Shown one piece after another: positions 44,834-53,009 of a stretch of DNA of 64,000 bases. The first letter of the stretch is position 1. Each line of letters opens with the position of its first letter. Under the pieces are notes generated by a model. The model worked only from the letters and a program-made list of their open reading frames with translations, had not been told where the DNA came from and ran no database searches. Position numbers and translations under genes: made by a program. This stretch comes from Achromobacter xylosoxidans (GTDB lineage: Bacteria > Pseudomonadota > Gammaproteobacteria > Burkholderiales > Burkholderiaceae_B), in assembly GCF_001457475.1 (NCBI RefSeq), contig NZ_LN831029.1:4154001-4218000 (forward strand), in the 5' to 3' direction.

Positions 44834-45523
44834 ATGGACGACACCGAAGACAAACTTCGCCGCAATCTCGTTGCGGTCTCCGCGGCTGTTCTTGCAGCCT
44901 CTTTTCTGGATTACCGGCTCCCAGCCATCGCATCTCTGTGCGGACTCGGCGCTGTCGACGCAGCTCATACCCCACGCGTTTGGTTGGCATGCGTGTTTTT
45001 TATCCTATATCTACTAGGGCGATACCACTTCAGCGAGGCGCGCATCCGCTCTCGCGCGGCTTGGCGGGAGGACCACCAACGTCGCGTACAGACGTACGCC
45101 AAGCTCTACCCTCGCCGTCGAGAATTAAAGATCCGCAATCAGCGTCAACGCGAAAGGGAGCAGAAACTTCTTCGAGAAAAGGCCGCCAAGAGTGAAGCGA
45201 CTCAAGGAACGGGGCTGCGGCGCTTTAGCATGCGGGACGTGGGCGTTCCTAATCTAGCTATTGTCGGAAGAACGTTGTTCTATCGCGCGGAATGGTCGGA
45301 CGATGAGCCTGGAGAATTCGAGCATCGCTACGGCAACGACGACTTCAACGAAGAATATGCCGAAATGAGCAACATCACGCTGAATTCTCTGCAATTCGTA
45401 AGTCTGTGGGGACGAAGCACGTTGCACAATTTGATCTTTAGCCACGGTGCTTTTGAGGTGCTGGCGCCTTACGTTCTCGCAGCACTTGCCATCGGCGGCG
45501 CCATGTACAAGTACATGACTTAA
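44834..45523 (+). CDS. Membrane protein near terS, 229 aa
   Basis: Two close N-terminal membrane segments, a basic coiled middle (RELKIRNQRQREREQKLLRE), and a last segment (LAPYVLAALAIGGAMY). The N-terminus LRRNLVAVSAAVLAASF...YLLGRYHFSEA parallels the 245-aa protein at 13644 in the other prophage. Followed by a terminator. Confidence 0.65.
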   Translation: MDDTEDKLRRNLVAVSAAVLAASFLDYRLPAIASLCGLGAVDAAHTPRVWLACVFFILYLLGRYHFSEARIRSRAAWREDHQRRVQTYAKLYPRRRELKIRNQRQREREQKLLREKAAKSEATQGTGLRRFSMRDVGVPNLAIVGRTLFYRAEWSDDEPGEFEHRYGNDDFNEEYAEMSNITLNSLQFVSLWGRSTLHNLIFSHGAFEVLAPYVLAALAIGGAMYKYMT

Positions 45524-45527
45524 ATAG

Positions 45528-45556
45528 AAAGCCCACAGCGTTAGCATGTGGGCTTT
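45528..45556. terminator. Bidirectional terminator
   Basis: AAAGCCCACA, 9-nt loop, TGTGGGCTTT. Separates accessory plus-strand genes from the end of the early minus-strand operon. Confidence 0.8.
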
Positions 45557-45622
45557 AGTTTGCTACGGGCGTAGTTGTGGCGGATTGAATTGTCGCGTAT
45601 CCGGTCGCACTCTGCACCTACC

Positions 45623-45865
45623 TCATGTCGCACTGTTCCAGCGATACGAGGCAGAATTGCGAACGCCGGGCCGCGATGGTCGACGCATCACGGATCCCAT
45701 ATTGATCAATTCCTGGACCACTCGTAGCACGCCCTGGCGCACTGCGTTGCGCTCGCGCGTGGTCAATTCCCGCCCCCCTGTTGCATGTCGCACCAGTTCG
45801 ATCATGCGAAAGTCGCGGCCCGGACACGCCGCCATAAGTTCAATGACCTCTTTACCAAACTTCAC
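45623..45865 (-). CDS. Hypothetical 80-aa protein, end of early operon
   Basis: GTG start overlapping the preceding gene by 14 nt. FRMIELVRHATGGRELTTRE and the VLRVVQELINMGSVMRR helix suggest a small winged-helix fold. Could be a late regulator; unproven. Confidence 0.55.
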   Translation of the reverse strand: MKFGKEVIELMAACPGRDFRMIELVRHATGGRELTTRERNAVRQGVLRVVQELINMGSVMRRPSRPGVRNSASYRWNSAT

Positions 45866-46214
45866 GTTGCACCTTGTCTTTGAAGAAGCCCAGGCACTGC
45901 TTGTACTGGGCGTGGGTTAGATATAGTCCGGTAATCCTGCTAATCCAGTCTCGGGCCCGCTCCGCCCGCGTCGCTGACTCCAAGCCCGCGAAGCGCTCGT
46001 GCCGCTGGGGATACTCCGCGATGATGATCATGGCCTCATGCCGCGGCAGCGCCTTGTGCAAGCCGTCGACGGCCACGGCCTGGTCGATCAGGATGGGGCG
46101 GAATTCATCCTCTTCCGGGATGAACTGGGCCATGTTGCCCACGGTCGGGCCGGACCAGCACCAGCGCGCCCAGTTCCACAAGAGGTCGTCTGCCGACAAT
46201 CCGGTGGGTCGCAT
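45852..46214 (-). CDS. Hypothetical, possible Q-type antiterminator
   Basis: 120 aa beginning MRPTGLSADDLLWNWARWCW; contains ARDWISRITGLYLTHAQYKQ, reminiscent of a DNA-binding helix pair. Located at the end of the early right operon, where lambda Q lies, and overlaps the resolvase stop (TGATG). Assignment by position only. Confidence 0.5.
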   Translation of the reverse strand: MRPTGLSADDLLWNWARWCWSGPTVGNMAQFIPEEDEFRPILIDQAVAVDGLHKALPRHEAMIIIAEYPQRHERFAGLESATRAERARDWISRITGLYLTHAQYKQCLGFFKDKVQREVW

Positions 46215-46636
46215 CAGTAGATGCCCGGAGAAAAAGTGACTTTCGAAGGCAGCTTTTCCCGCATCCATTGCATCGCTGCAGCCCAGTCCAGCGTGACCGT
46301 GTAGCGCCCCCGCACGGGGAAGGTGCGCGGGTTCACGTCGTGGGCGTCCAACATCACTAGGTCGCCCGCCATGCCGGTGCGCTTGTAGACCAGCATGGGA
46401 ATGCGGGTTTCGCCAGCCTGCGCCTGGGCCTGGCGCCACCAGGCGGGCAAGCAAAGCGTGTTCGCGTGCTTGCATTCCACGCTGATTCGTTCGAACGCCG
46501 GATCATCGGCCACCACGTCGCTGTCGCCTTCGTGGTTTCGGACCCGGCGGCGCCAACGCGTACCCGTGGCCTCGGTCAGCATGTTGGAGATACGGCGCTC
46601 GTAGGCTGCGCCCTTGTTGCGAGACAGCGCGCTCAT
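46214..46636 (-). CDS. Holliday-junction resolvase-like nuclease
   Basis: 140 aa, PDDEXK-type: NKGAAYERRISNML with the early Glu, then SDVVADDP...ISVECKHANTLCLPAWWRQA giving the D...E-x-K site. Phage resolvases in this place of the early operon debranch replicated DNA before packaging. Confidence 0.75.
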   Translation of the reverse strand: MSALSRNKGAAYERRISNMLTEATGTRWRRRVRNHEGDSDVVADDPAFERISVECKHANTLCLPAWWRQAQAQAGETRIPMLVYKRTGMAGDLVMLDAHDVNPRTFPVRGRYTVTLDWAAAMQWMREKLPSKVTFSPGIY

Positions 46637-47391
46637 GCCAGCGCCCCCAGGCCCGCACCCAAGCGCAGCGCGTTGTGCGCCATCGCCACGACGCCCGGGG
46701 AGTAGCGCCGGCCCTTCGGGTTCTGCGTCTCGGCGATGATGCGCTTCCAGCCACGCAACGGATCCCGCCCAGATTGGTCCATGATCCCCGTCGCGCCGAT
46801 CTTGCGCATCTGCTCTTCTGCCTGGGCGCGGCTGGCTGCCGTCACGGGCGGAGCAGGCAAGGCCTTGGCGACAATGGGGACGGGCTTCCACTCGCCACGG
46901 GCCAGCACCTCGTTCAACGTCCGATCCCACCGCGCTTTCATCGTGGCGTATGAGCAATGCTGCATGTCGTGCGCCCCCACTTCCACCGCCGCCCAGAAAA
47001 TCGCCGGGTGCGGCCAATGGCCCTGTTCGCCGTTGTGGCGAGCGACCATTCCCGCTGCCGCCTTGTGGAAAGCCACCTCGGGCTCCAGATCCGGTCGGCA
47101 GGCCCGGATGAACTCCCCGACGCTGGGCGGCCATTCGGGCGACATGCGGCGACACGTCCGCAGCCCTTCAGCCACATCCTGCGGTGTCAAGCGCTCCTCA
47201 TCGAACGCTTCCGCCCAGGCATCTTTCCAGTTCTCGATGCTCTGCATGTCTGGGAAGTCTTTCAACCAGCGCCCACCGTAGGTGCCCGAAAGCCGATTCC
47301 ACAGATGGTCGATCAGGGAAATGCCGTCCAGCTTCGCCATCGGCACGGCCCACATGGACCGGTTAGCCGTCGATTGTGCGACCGTCGTCAT
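46633..47391 (-). CDS. Replication protein P-like
   Basis: 252 aa. LIDHLWNRLSGTYGGRWLKD and IENWKDAWAEAFDEERLTPQ are the family core; follows the O-like gene with overlap. Likely loads host DnaB at the phage origin. Confidence 0.75.
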   Translation of the reverse strand: MTTVAQSTANRSMWAVPMAKLDGISLIDHLWNRLSGTYGGRWLKDFPDMQSIENWKDAWAEAFDEERLTPQDVAEGLRTCRRMSPEWPPSVGEFIRACRPDLEPEVAFHKAAAGMVARHNGEQGHWPHPAIFWAAVEVGAHDMQHCSYATMKARWDRTLNEVLARGEWKPVPIVAKALPAPPVTAASRAQAEEQMRKIGATGIMDQSGRDPLRGWKRIIAETQNPKGRRYSPGVVAMAHNALRLGAGLGALA

Positions 47392-48208
47392 AGTCGTTTG
47401 CTCCTGAGGTGCGATTGCGGTTTACGTGTGCGGTGGGGTTGAACTTGCTGGGCCGGGGCGAAGCTCCGACTACGACTCCATTCGGCGCAAACAGCCCTTG
47501 CCAGCTTTTTCCGATGGCGTGGGCGATGACGCTCTCTGGCGTGTGCCCGTGTTGGCGGAAGCCCGCCAAGTCCTTGACCTGCTGCTTGGCGGCCTCTTCG
47601 GTCAACGGCTTGCGGATCTGTACCCGGTGACGCACCCAGCGCCCCCACAGCTCCGCATCGAGCCAGTCCGGCAACTCCAGGCTCATCGGATCAAACCCCG
47701 GCGGGCGCTTGCGCGCGCCTTTGACGGTTCTTGATGGTTCTGACGGTTCTATGACGGTTATATGCGGGTGCAACCCGTTGCACCCTTTCGTGTCGCCGTT
47801 TGCACCCTTTAGGTCGTCAGTTGCACCCTTTGTGTCGTGGTTTGCACCCTTTTCGGCTTCTTCGACGGGTGCAAAATCTGCACCGTTTTCTTGGTTGGGC
47901 GCGGCCGATTTGAGGGATGCAAAATCTGCACCCTTTATCCAAGCCTCGGAAATCCGGTACTCACGGCGCATATTGCGCCCCCCATTGCCCGCGTTGACCA
48001 GGATCAGCCAGCCGGCCTTCTCCATGCCGCGCAGCTGGTATTGCACCGCCCGCACCGACTGACGCGTCTTCTCAGCCAGGGACGCGACCGAGGGGTAGAT
48101 CCCAGTCCCGTCGTCGCTGGAATGGTCCGCGAGCGCAAGCGCAAGGATCATTTCCCCGCCACCGTTCGGATACCGGTCAAACACCATCCCCATGACTTTC
48201 ACGCTCAT
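47363..48208 (-). CDS. Replication initiator O-like, contains origin
   Basis: 281 aa. N-terminal winged helix (DDGTGIYPSVASLAEKTRQS; AVQYQLRGMEKAGWLILVNAGN) binds DNA; the central linker KGANHDTKGATDDLKGANGD is repetitive because its DNA consists of iterons; the C-terminal part (SLELPDWLDAELWGRWVRHR) contacts P. As in lambda, the replication origin lies inside the gene. Confidence 0.82.
   Translation of the reverse strand: MSVKVMGMVFDRYPNGGGEMILALALADHSSDDGTGIYPSVASLAEKTRQSVRAVQYQLRGMEKAGWLILVNAGNGGRNMRREYRISEAWIKGADFASLKSAAPNQENGADFAPVEEAEKGANHDTKGATDDLKGANGDTKGCNGLHPHITVIEPSEPSRTVKGARKRPPGFDPMSLELPDWLDAELWGRWVRHRVQIRKPLTEEAAKQQVKDLAGFRQHGHTPESVIAHAIGKSWQGLFAPNGVVVGASPRPSKFNPTAHVNRNRTSGANDYDDGRTIDG
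47778..47936. repeat. Iterons of the phage replication origin
   Basis: Four copies of TTGCACCCTTT at 47778, 47800, 47821 and 47842 (spacing 21-22 bp, two helical turns), plus two diverged copies at 47878 and 47926, each part of a TGCAAAATCTGCACC palindromic unit. Inside the O-like gene; the expected binding sites for its N-terminal domain. Confidence 0.8.
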
Positions 48209-48687
48209 GGCGACTCTCCATACAAAAATTGATACCCAATCTCGGCCTCGATGGGCCACAGGCCAAGCACGATCAGCGACAGGCGCGTCCGCTCGAATCC
48301 CGCTTCCCACAAGGCCACCTTTTCGTCGTAACTCGCGCCAGTGGTGTTCTGGTCGATATAGGCGTGGCACGCGACGCAGCCCCAGGCGGTGGCCCAGTCG
48401 TGCGCCTTCAGCCAACCGGCCTTGCCGTGGCGCGCCTGGTTCGAATGGCAGGCGACTGTGGTCTGCGTGCCACCAATGCAAACGTCCGGGATCTGGAGCT
48501 TGCAGGGCTTGCCCTTGGCCAGATTCAGCAAGGCCCGGTTGCGGTACATCGTCTTGGTGGCACGCGGCGTGCTGCGACGGGCCGGCATACGCTTTCCGCG
48601 CGACTTCAGGGCCGCGCCTTGGCGCATGGGCGCGCCACGCTTCATGGGCGTCTTCTGGCGCAATGGCGCCTTGCGGCTCAACGACAT
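48205..48687 (-). CDS. YbcO-type nuclease (DUF1364)
   Basis: 160 aa. KGKPCKLQIPDVCIGGTQTT with CACHSN-like residues (VACHSNQARHGKAGWLKAHD) and GCVACHAYIDQ: the Cys/His set of the HNH-type YbcO nuclease. The N-terminal 50 residues are very basic. Found among ninR-type genes in lambdoid phages. Confidence 0.8.
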   Translation of the reverse strand: MSLSRKAPLRQKTPMKRGAPMRQGAALKSRGKRMPARRSTPRATKTMYRNRALLNLAKGKPCKLQIPDVCIGGTQTTVACHSNQARHGKAGWLKAHDWATAWGCVACHAYIDQNTTGASYDEKVALWEAGFERTRLSLIVLGLWPIEAEIGYQFLYGESP

Positions 48688-48983
48688 GCCGCCCCCTGCT
48701 GCTTTTTGACGCGGTGCCAATGGGAAAAGCGCCAGCCGTTCGAATGGCGCTTGACCAGGCCGGCGCGTACCGCGTCGAACAGGAACGCGTCGACCGCGGC
48801 AATCGCGGCGTCCTCTCGCGTGGTGCGCGGCCAGGGGTCGACGGCGACCAACGCCGGCAGCACCAGGGCGCGCAATGCGGTCAAGTCAATCTCGCTGCGC
48901 GTGTCGATAATGGCCTGCCGCACCGCTTCGACCGTAGCCGGCGGCACGCGGTAGCCCTTGAACATGTGCAACGTGTCACGCAT
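48678..48983 (-). CDS. Hypothetical early protein, 101 aa
   Basis: Helical, VRQAIIDTRSEIDLTALRAL, with a basic Trp-containing end (SNGWRFSHWHRVKKQQG). Overlaps genes on both sides. No family recognised. Confidence 0.6.
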   Translation of the reverse strand: MRDTLHMFKGYRVPPATVEAVRQAIIDTRSEIDLTALRALVLPALVAVDPWPRTTREDAAIAAVDAFLFDAVRAGLVKRHSNGWRFSHWHRVKKQQGAACR

Positions 48984-49281
48984 ACACGCCGCTCCACTTC
49001 AGGAACGGCTTTCGCACCGCCTCATGGAACAATGTCGCGGCCCTGGCGTTGTGGTCCAGCTGGGCGCGACTCTCGATCCCGCAGGCGTTGCGCACGAACT
49101 GCGCCGCGTGCTGGTTGTCGCTCACGCCCTGCGGGGCGACGCCGATGCGGGACACAACCCACTCCTGAAACTTCGCGTTGCCGCACATCATGGCCGCCAC
49201 GCGAGACAGCGCCGCCCCCTTGCCAGCCGCAGGCGCGCGCCTCGCACGCACCGGGCGCCCCGAATCTCCGCGCGTCAGCAT
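48976..49281 (-). CDS. Hypothetical early protein, 101 aa
   Basis: Basic N-terminus, then CGNAKFQEWVVSRIGVAPQG and SRAQLDHNARAATLFHEAVR; the second half looks like a compact helical domain found in early phage proteins. Function unknown. Confidence 0.6.
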   Translation of the reverse strand: MLTRGDSGRPVRARRAPAAGKGAALSRVAAMMCGNAKFQEWVVSRIGVAPQGVSDNQHAAQFVRNACGIESRAQLDHNARAATLFHEAVRKPFLKWSGVYA

Positions 49282-49802
49282 CCCGCCCTCGCCTTGTCGC
49301 CTGCGGCGCGCACTACGTTCCGCTCAAGGCGCTGGGCCTTCTCCACAATCTTGCGGCACTCGATCACGATGGCGGAGGCGTCTTCCTCACAGATATCACC
49401 ATCCAACAGCGCCTCAATCGCCACTGCCGACAGTTCCCCGTTGAGGTGGGACATTTCCATGACTTTCTGGCGCGCCGCGTCGACCTCGTTCGGGTGCTGG
49501 GGCGCCGGCGGCAGAATGTTGGCGGACACACCGTGCCGCAGGTTCAGCGCCAGCAGCCAATCCCGCGCGTAGGCCTCCCCGCCCTGCTTCTCCATCATCC
49601 ACTCGGTGGCGAGTTCGAACAGGTCCAGAGACATGGATTGGCCCTTCACCTTGCGCAGCTTCTGGCGCAGGGTTTCTGCGTGCATCGACACGCCGCGGCG
49701 GTTGGTCATGAACGCCGCCAACTCTTCAACGCCACCGGGCGTCTTCTGAACGCTGATGTACAGCGCGTCATGCGGGTCAATCTGGGTATAACGATGGGTC
49801 AT
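49275..49802 (-). CDS. CII-type regulator (CP76 family)
   Basis: 175 aa. HDALYISVQKTPGGVEELAA, then SMHAETLRQKLRKVKGQSMS and LELATEWMM-like helix, matching the P2/CP-76 CII-type regulators rather than lambda CII. First long gene of the early right operon; expected to promote lysogeny or control the switch. Confidence 0.7.
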   Translation of the reverse strand: MTHRYTQIDPHDALYISVQKTPGGVEELAAFMTNRRGVSMHAETLRQKLRKVKGQSMSLDLFELATEWMMEKQGGEAYARDWLLALNLRHGVSANILPPAPQHPNEVDAARQKVMEMSHLNGELSAVAIEALLDGDICEEDASAIVIECRKIVEKAQRLERNVVRAAGDKARAGC

Positions 49803-49886
49803 CAGGTCTTACCTTGAAATCCAGGTGCGATCAGGGTTTCGGGGTAGCGCCCCCCGCCCTACGATGTGCGACATGAAGAACAGACT

Positions 49887-49982
49887 TCAAATGTCCAGCG
49901 GCCCAATCTGGACCTTGTCGCTTTGCTTGGCCGGCAACACCGGCTGCGGTGCCGGCTGGGCCGGCGTCGTCTCGCTACACAT
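49887..49982 (-). CDS. Small protein, 31 aa
   Basis: MCSETTPAQPAPQPVLPAKQ start with a strong AGGAGGGAG just upstream, ending QIGPLDI. Proline-rich. Upstream of the CII-type gene on the same strand. Confidence 0.45.
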   Translation of the reverse strand: MCSETTPAQPAPQPVLPAKQSDKVQIGPLDI

Positions 49983-50068
49983 GCGCTCCCTCCTGAAAAT
50001 GGGTGGTCAGCCCCTTAGAATCGGAGGTTCCACTCAACCGATTCGCCCCGATCCGGAGGGGGCTGACC

Positions 50069-50356
50069 ATGGAAAATGGCTCTACAAGCGACGCACGAAT
50101 GGCCCTTGGGATGGCCAGTGCGCTGTCGATGGCGGTACTAGCGATGGCCCTCACCCACCCTCAGCCGGATCTCTTGAAGGCGGAACTATCTCGGGTGTTC
50201 TCGGCGATGGCGGAGCCTGGTTCACCCCTGGATCGCTCTCCCGAACTGAAGGAAGGCTGGTACTCCGTAGTGAGGAAGCTCCAGCAAGCTCTTGGAGGCT
50301 TCCCGGTGATGTCGGAAATCGACGCTTCTGCAGAATCCGACCGACAGCCGCGGTGA
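50069..50356 (+). CDS. Hypothetical small protein, 95 aa
   Basis: GGAGGGGG precedes the ATG. One hydrophobic helix (MALGMASALSMAVLAMAL) then a soluble part. Antisense to the expected cro-cII transcript. Unknown. Confidence 0.55.
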   Translation: MENGSTSDARMALGMASALSMAVLAMALTHPQPDLLKAELSRVFSAMAEPGSPLDRSPELKEGWYSVVRKLQQALGGFPVMSEIDASAESDRQPR

Positions 50357-50444
50357 CAGTCGCGTCAAGCTCCGCCCCTAGATCTACGGGTGGAGCAGCG
50401 CCTGGCCCTCTTGCACAACTCTCTTCCAATCTGAGGTGATTTCC

Positions 50445-50924
50445 ATGGACTTTTCCCTCATCAGCAGTGCAGTCACCGCTATCAATGGCGCCATCGATCT
50501 CGGAAAGGGTGCGCTGTCCATCAGGGACGAGGCCAAGGCGATGGACATAGTCCGGGCCATGAACGAAAAGCTGCTCGATGCCCAGCAGCGTTTGTTCGAA
50601 CTCGGCGCTGCCATCAACGCGCTGCAACATGAGAACTTCCAGGCCACACAGGAACTGCGAGAAGTTAGAGAAGCCCTCGCAGAACGCGGCCGCTACACGC
50701 TTGTCGCCATCAGTGACGGCCAATTCGCTTATCGGGTGAATCCCACCCCAGCACTTGGCGGGACCGGCGACCCAGGACTCTCGGAGCCGGATCACTACGT
50801 CTGTCAGAAGTGCTTCGACGGGCCGGGAAAGGACAAGGTCGTCCTGCAACGCAGAGGGATGCTGGGCGGTGGTCGTTACCTCGAGTGCCCCGGTTGCAAG
50901 GTGACCTTTGCGTGGCCCCAATGA
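50445..50924 (+). CDS. Coiled-coil zinc-ribbon protein, 159 aa
   Basis: N-terminal helix bundle (AINGAIDLGKGALSIRDEAK), coiled coil (NEKLLDAQQRLFELGAAINA) and a C-terminal zinc ribbon with CQKC and CPGC. GAGGTG ribosome binding site. Typical phage/host accessory protein; convergent with cro. Confidence 0.7.
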   Translation: MDFSLISSAVTAINGAIDLGKGALSIRDEAKAMDIVRAMNEKLLDAQQRLFELGAAINALQHENFQATQELREVREALAERGRYTLVAISDGQFAYRVNPTPALGGTGDPGLSEPDHYVCQKCFDGPGKDKVVLQRRGMLGGGRYLECPGCKVTFAWPQ

Positions 50925-50935
50925 CGCATTCGGCA

Positions 50936-51166
50936 TCACGCCACCTCCTGTTGGTCCGCTCCCCCAGGAAGACCGCGGTAGACGTTGTCAAAGGTGAGAT
51001 CCAGGCCTAGAGTCTTGGCGTACTCAATAAGTCGCTCTGCCACTTCGGGCGGGATCGTCTGGCCTCGCTCATAGTGGTAGATGTTCCCCTGGGTCATTCC
51101 CAAACCAGCAGCTAGTGCCGCTTGGGTCAATCCAAGCCTTTGGCGGATGATAGAAATTGGTCGCAT
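50936..51166 (-). CDS. Cro-like repressor
   Basis: 76 aa helix-turn-helix: IIRQRLGLTQAALAAGLGMT then GNIYHYERGQTIPPEVAERL. Divergent from the CI-type gene across an operator region. Confidence 0.85.
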   Translation of the reverse strand: MRPISIIRQRLGLTQAALAAGLGMTQGNIYHYERGQTIPPEVAERLIEYAKTLGLDLTFDNVYRGLPGGADQQEVA

Positions 51167-51172
51167 ACATCA

Positions 51173-51243
51173 AATAGTGCCACTAGTTCAAGGCCCTAGT
51201 CAATAGCGCCACTCGTTGCACACTTTAATAGCGTAGCTATTCT
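51173..51243. promoter_or_regulatory. Right operator (OR): three 15-bp sites, PR and PRM
   Basis: Sites AATAGTGCCACTAGT (51173-51187), AATAGCGCCACTCGT (51202-51216) and AATAGCGTAGCTATT (51227-51241). PRM: TTGCAC (51216-51221), 16-nt spacer, TATTCT (51238-51243), so transcription should begin at about 51250, the A of the CI ATG. PR on the minus strand: TTGACT (comp. 51198-51203) and ACTATT (comp. 51173-51178), spacing 19. Confidence 0.75.
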
Positions 51244-51249
51244 CTGCCC

Positions 51250-51969
51250 ATGACTCGTTCGACACCCCGCAAAGCCAAGATCCTCCCCGTCCATCGGGAG
51301 GAAGCGGCTGCATTGAAGACGATCTATCAGGATCGAGTCAAAGTATCGCAGGCTGCCTTCGGAGCCGATTCGGGAGTCGGAACGCAGGGAGCCGTGTGGC
51401 AGTTCCTTAACGCCGCCACTCCACTGAACGCGGAAAAGGCCGTCGCCTTTGCCACTGCCTTGAACGTTCCAGTAAGGAGCTTCAGCCCCCGGCTGGCTGA
51501 CGAAATCGAGGGGCTGGCGGTAGGCGTCGACTTAGCACCAGCAGACCCAGGCTCTATCCATGCATCTGTGCGGATGGTTGACGCCAAGGCATCCGCCGGC
51601 AGAGGCGCATTAGTTCTTACCGCGGAGTCGGGGAAGGACCTGATGTTTCGGAGGGACTGGCTCCTAAAGAACGCCTCAAAGCCGAGCGACGTCTTGGCCT
51701 TCCGAGTCGACGGCGACAGCATGGTTGACCTGCACATCGTCCATGGCGCCGTGGTGTTGGCAAACCGCAACAAGCGCGAGCCGGTCAACCGAAAACTCTT
51801 CATCGTATGGTGCGATGGAGAGCTGTACGTCAAGCAGTTGATCAAATCAGGCGACAAATGGTTCGCACGGTCGCATAACAAGGACAAGGCCAGCGAGTAT
51901 CCAGACATACCCTTAAATGGCAGGGACCGAATCGAAGGGCGAGTCTTCTGGTGCGGGTTCGAACTGTGA
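51250..51969 (+). CDS. CI-type repressor, S24 peptidase
   Basis: 239 aa. N-terminal HTH (VSQAAFGADSGVGTQGAVWQ) and a C-terminal LexA-like domain with catalytic Ser in RVDGDSMVD and Lys in FIVWCDGELYVKQLI...region. Cleavage site probably near DAKASAGRG (Ala-Gly region at residue ~115). No Shine-Dalgarno, and the promoter start falls on the ATG, so the mRNA is probably leaderless, as lambda cI. Confidence 0.9.
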   Translation: MTRSTPRKAKILPVHREEAAALKTIYQDRVKVSQAAFGADSGVGTQGAVWQFLNAATPLNAEKAVAFATALNVPVRSFSPRLADEIEGLAVGVDLAPADPGSIHASVRMVDAKASAGRGALVLTAESGKDLMFRRDWLLKNASKPSDVLAFRVDGDSMVDLHIVHGAVVLANRNKREPVNRKLFIVWCDGELYVKQLIKSGDKWFARSHNKDKASEYPDIPLNGRDRIEGRVFWCGFEL

Positions 51970-52202
51970 CTTCCATTCGTCTGGGCCAAGCTGCGGGATG
52001 ATGAGGCGGGGCAGCGGGTGAAGGGGCTGTGACATCACTCCCCCAACGCTCCTAGCCATGTACCTGGTTCTTCCGGTCGCGGCCGGCCGTTGGGGTGCGT
52101 GTTGGCGGGGTATGTGGATTGGGCTGGACACGGGCGACAGAGGTTGACCTTCCGCGGCTGGATCAGGACAATCGGAGACAGCCACGGACGGCGAGGACCA
52201 CC

Positions 52203-53009
52203 ATGAAGTCGAGCAAATTCAAGATCACGATGAAAGGGGAAGAAGCTGGCGACAGCCTTCGCCTCAGTGATCTTATCGACCAATTGAATGCCCTCAAGCA
52301 GACGCTCAATCAAATCGACATGTCTGTTTCGGGCAGCAAGGCCCCTTCCCTGTACTACCGTGTAACGAAAATCACGATGAATAGCCCGGCAACCTTTGAG
52401 CTGGAGGCGGTTTCTAAGACTAGCGGCCCCTCTTACGCTCGCCGGGTTGTCTCGCGGCTAGACAGGGATATCCGAAAGGTGATCTCTGGAAAGCGCCCGA
52501 CGGACGCAAGCCTAGATTTGATGGAGTCTTATGGCTCCCTATCGGGTCCGCTCCGCAAACACGTCGCTGAGGTCATTCTCCAGTTCGACAATGGCCAGCC
52601 AATAGACTTGCCTCGAAATCTGAACGTCAGAGTTGATGAAATACTCGGGCCTGATCAAGTCGAAGAGGGGTCTGTAGTCGGCAGTTTGGACGTGATCGAT
52701 GTACACAACCAACGTAACTACTTCAAGGTGTACCCGATAGTTGGGCCGCGCAGTGTCAAATGTTTTTTCCCTAGTGGAATGTTGGCGGAAGCACTCGCAG
52801 GGATTAACCGCTCCGTCCGCATTTCCGGGGAACTTCACTTCAAAAAAGCTGAAAAGCACCCGCACCTGATCAAGGTCCGCAGCATCGAGGTGCTCCCCGA
52901 AAGATCTGAGGTCCCCTCTCTGTCCAGCCTGCGCGGGCTCGCGCCCGGCGCGTGCGACGGTATGAAGTCAGAGGACTACGTAAACAAGGTCAGAAATGGC
53001 GACTGGTAA
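52203..53009 (+). CDS. Hypothetical partner of PIN nuclease, 268 aa
   Basis: Not recognised. Mixed alpha/beta protein: SSKFKITMKGEEAGDSLRLS, then LIDQLNALKQTLNQIDMSVS, a central ATFELEAVSKTSGPSYARRV, and a C-terminal domain with SGELHFKKAEKHPHLIKVRS. Overlaps the PIN gene by 14 nt. Oriented like cI, so expressed in the lysogen. By position it may be an antitoxin or a sensor for the nuclease, but it is far bigger than standard VapB antitoxins and lacks a DNA-binding motif. The 230 bp before it hold no clear gene. Confidence 0.75.
   Translation: MKSSKFKITMKGEEAGDSLRLSDLIDQLNALKQTLNQIDMSVSGSKAPSLYYRVTKITMNSPATFELEAVSKTSGPSYARRVVSRLDRDIRKVISGKRPTDASLDLMESYGSLSGPLRKHVAEVILQFDNGQPIDLPRNLNVRVDEILGPDQVEEGSVVGSLDVIDVHNQRNYFKVYPIVGPRSVKCFFPSGMLAEALAGINRSVRISGELHFKKAEKHPHLIKVRSIEVLPERSEVPSLSSLRGLAPGACDGMKSEDYVNKVRNGDW

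Noticed and set aside
47778..47936. CRISPR-like array
   Set aside because: Repeats are only 11 nt, spacing is helical, and they lie within a replication gene; no cas genes.
49874..50439. Plus-strand frame starting MKNRLQMSSG
   Set aside because: Overlaps the better-supported 95-aa gene in another frame and looks like translated intergenic sequence.
50151..50939. 262-aa minus-strand frame that would continue the cro transcript
   Set aside because: Antisense to two plus-strand frames with ribosome binding sites, one with a zinc ribbon; its own sequence lacks recognisable structure.
51970..52202. Short frames between cI and the 268-aa gene
   Set aside because: No ribosome binding site or recognisable protein; possibly a remnant but not supportable.
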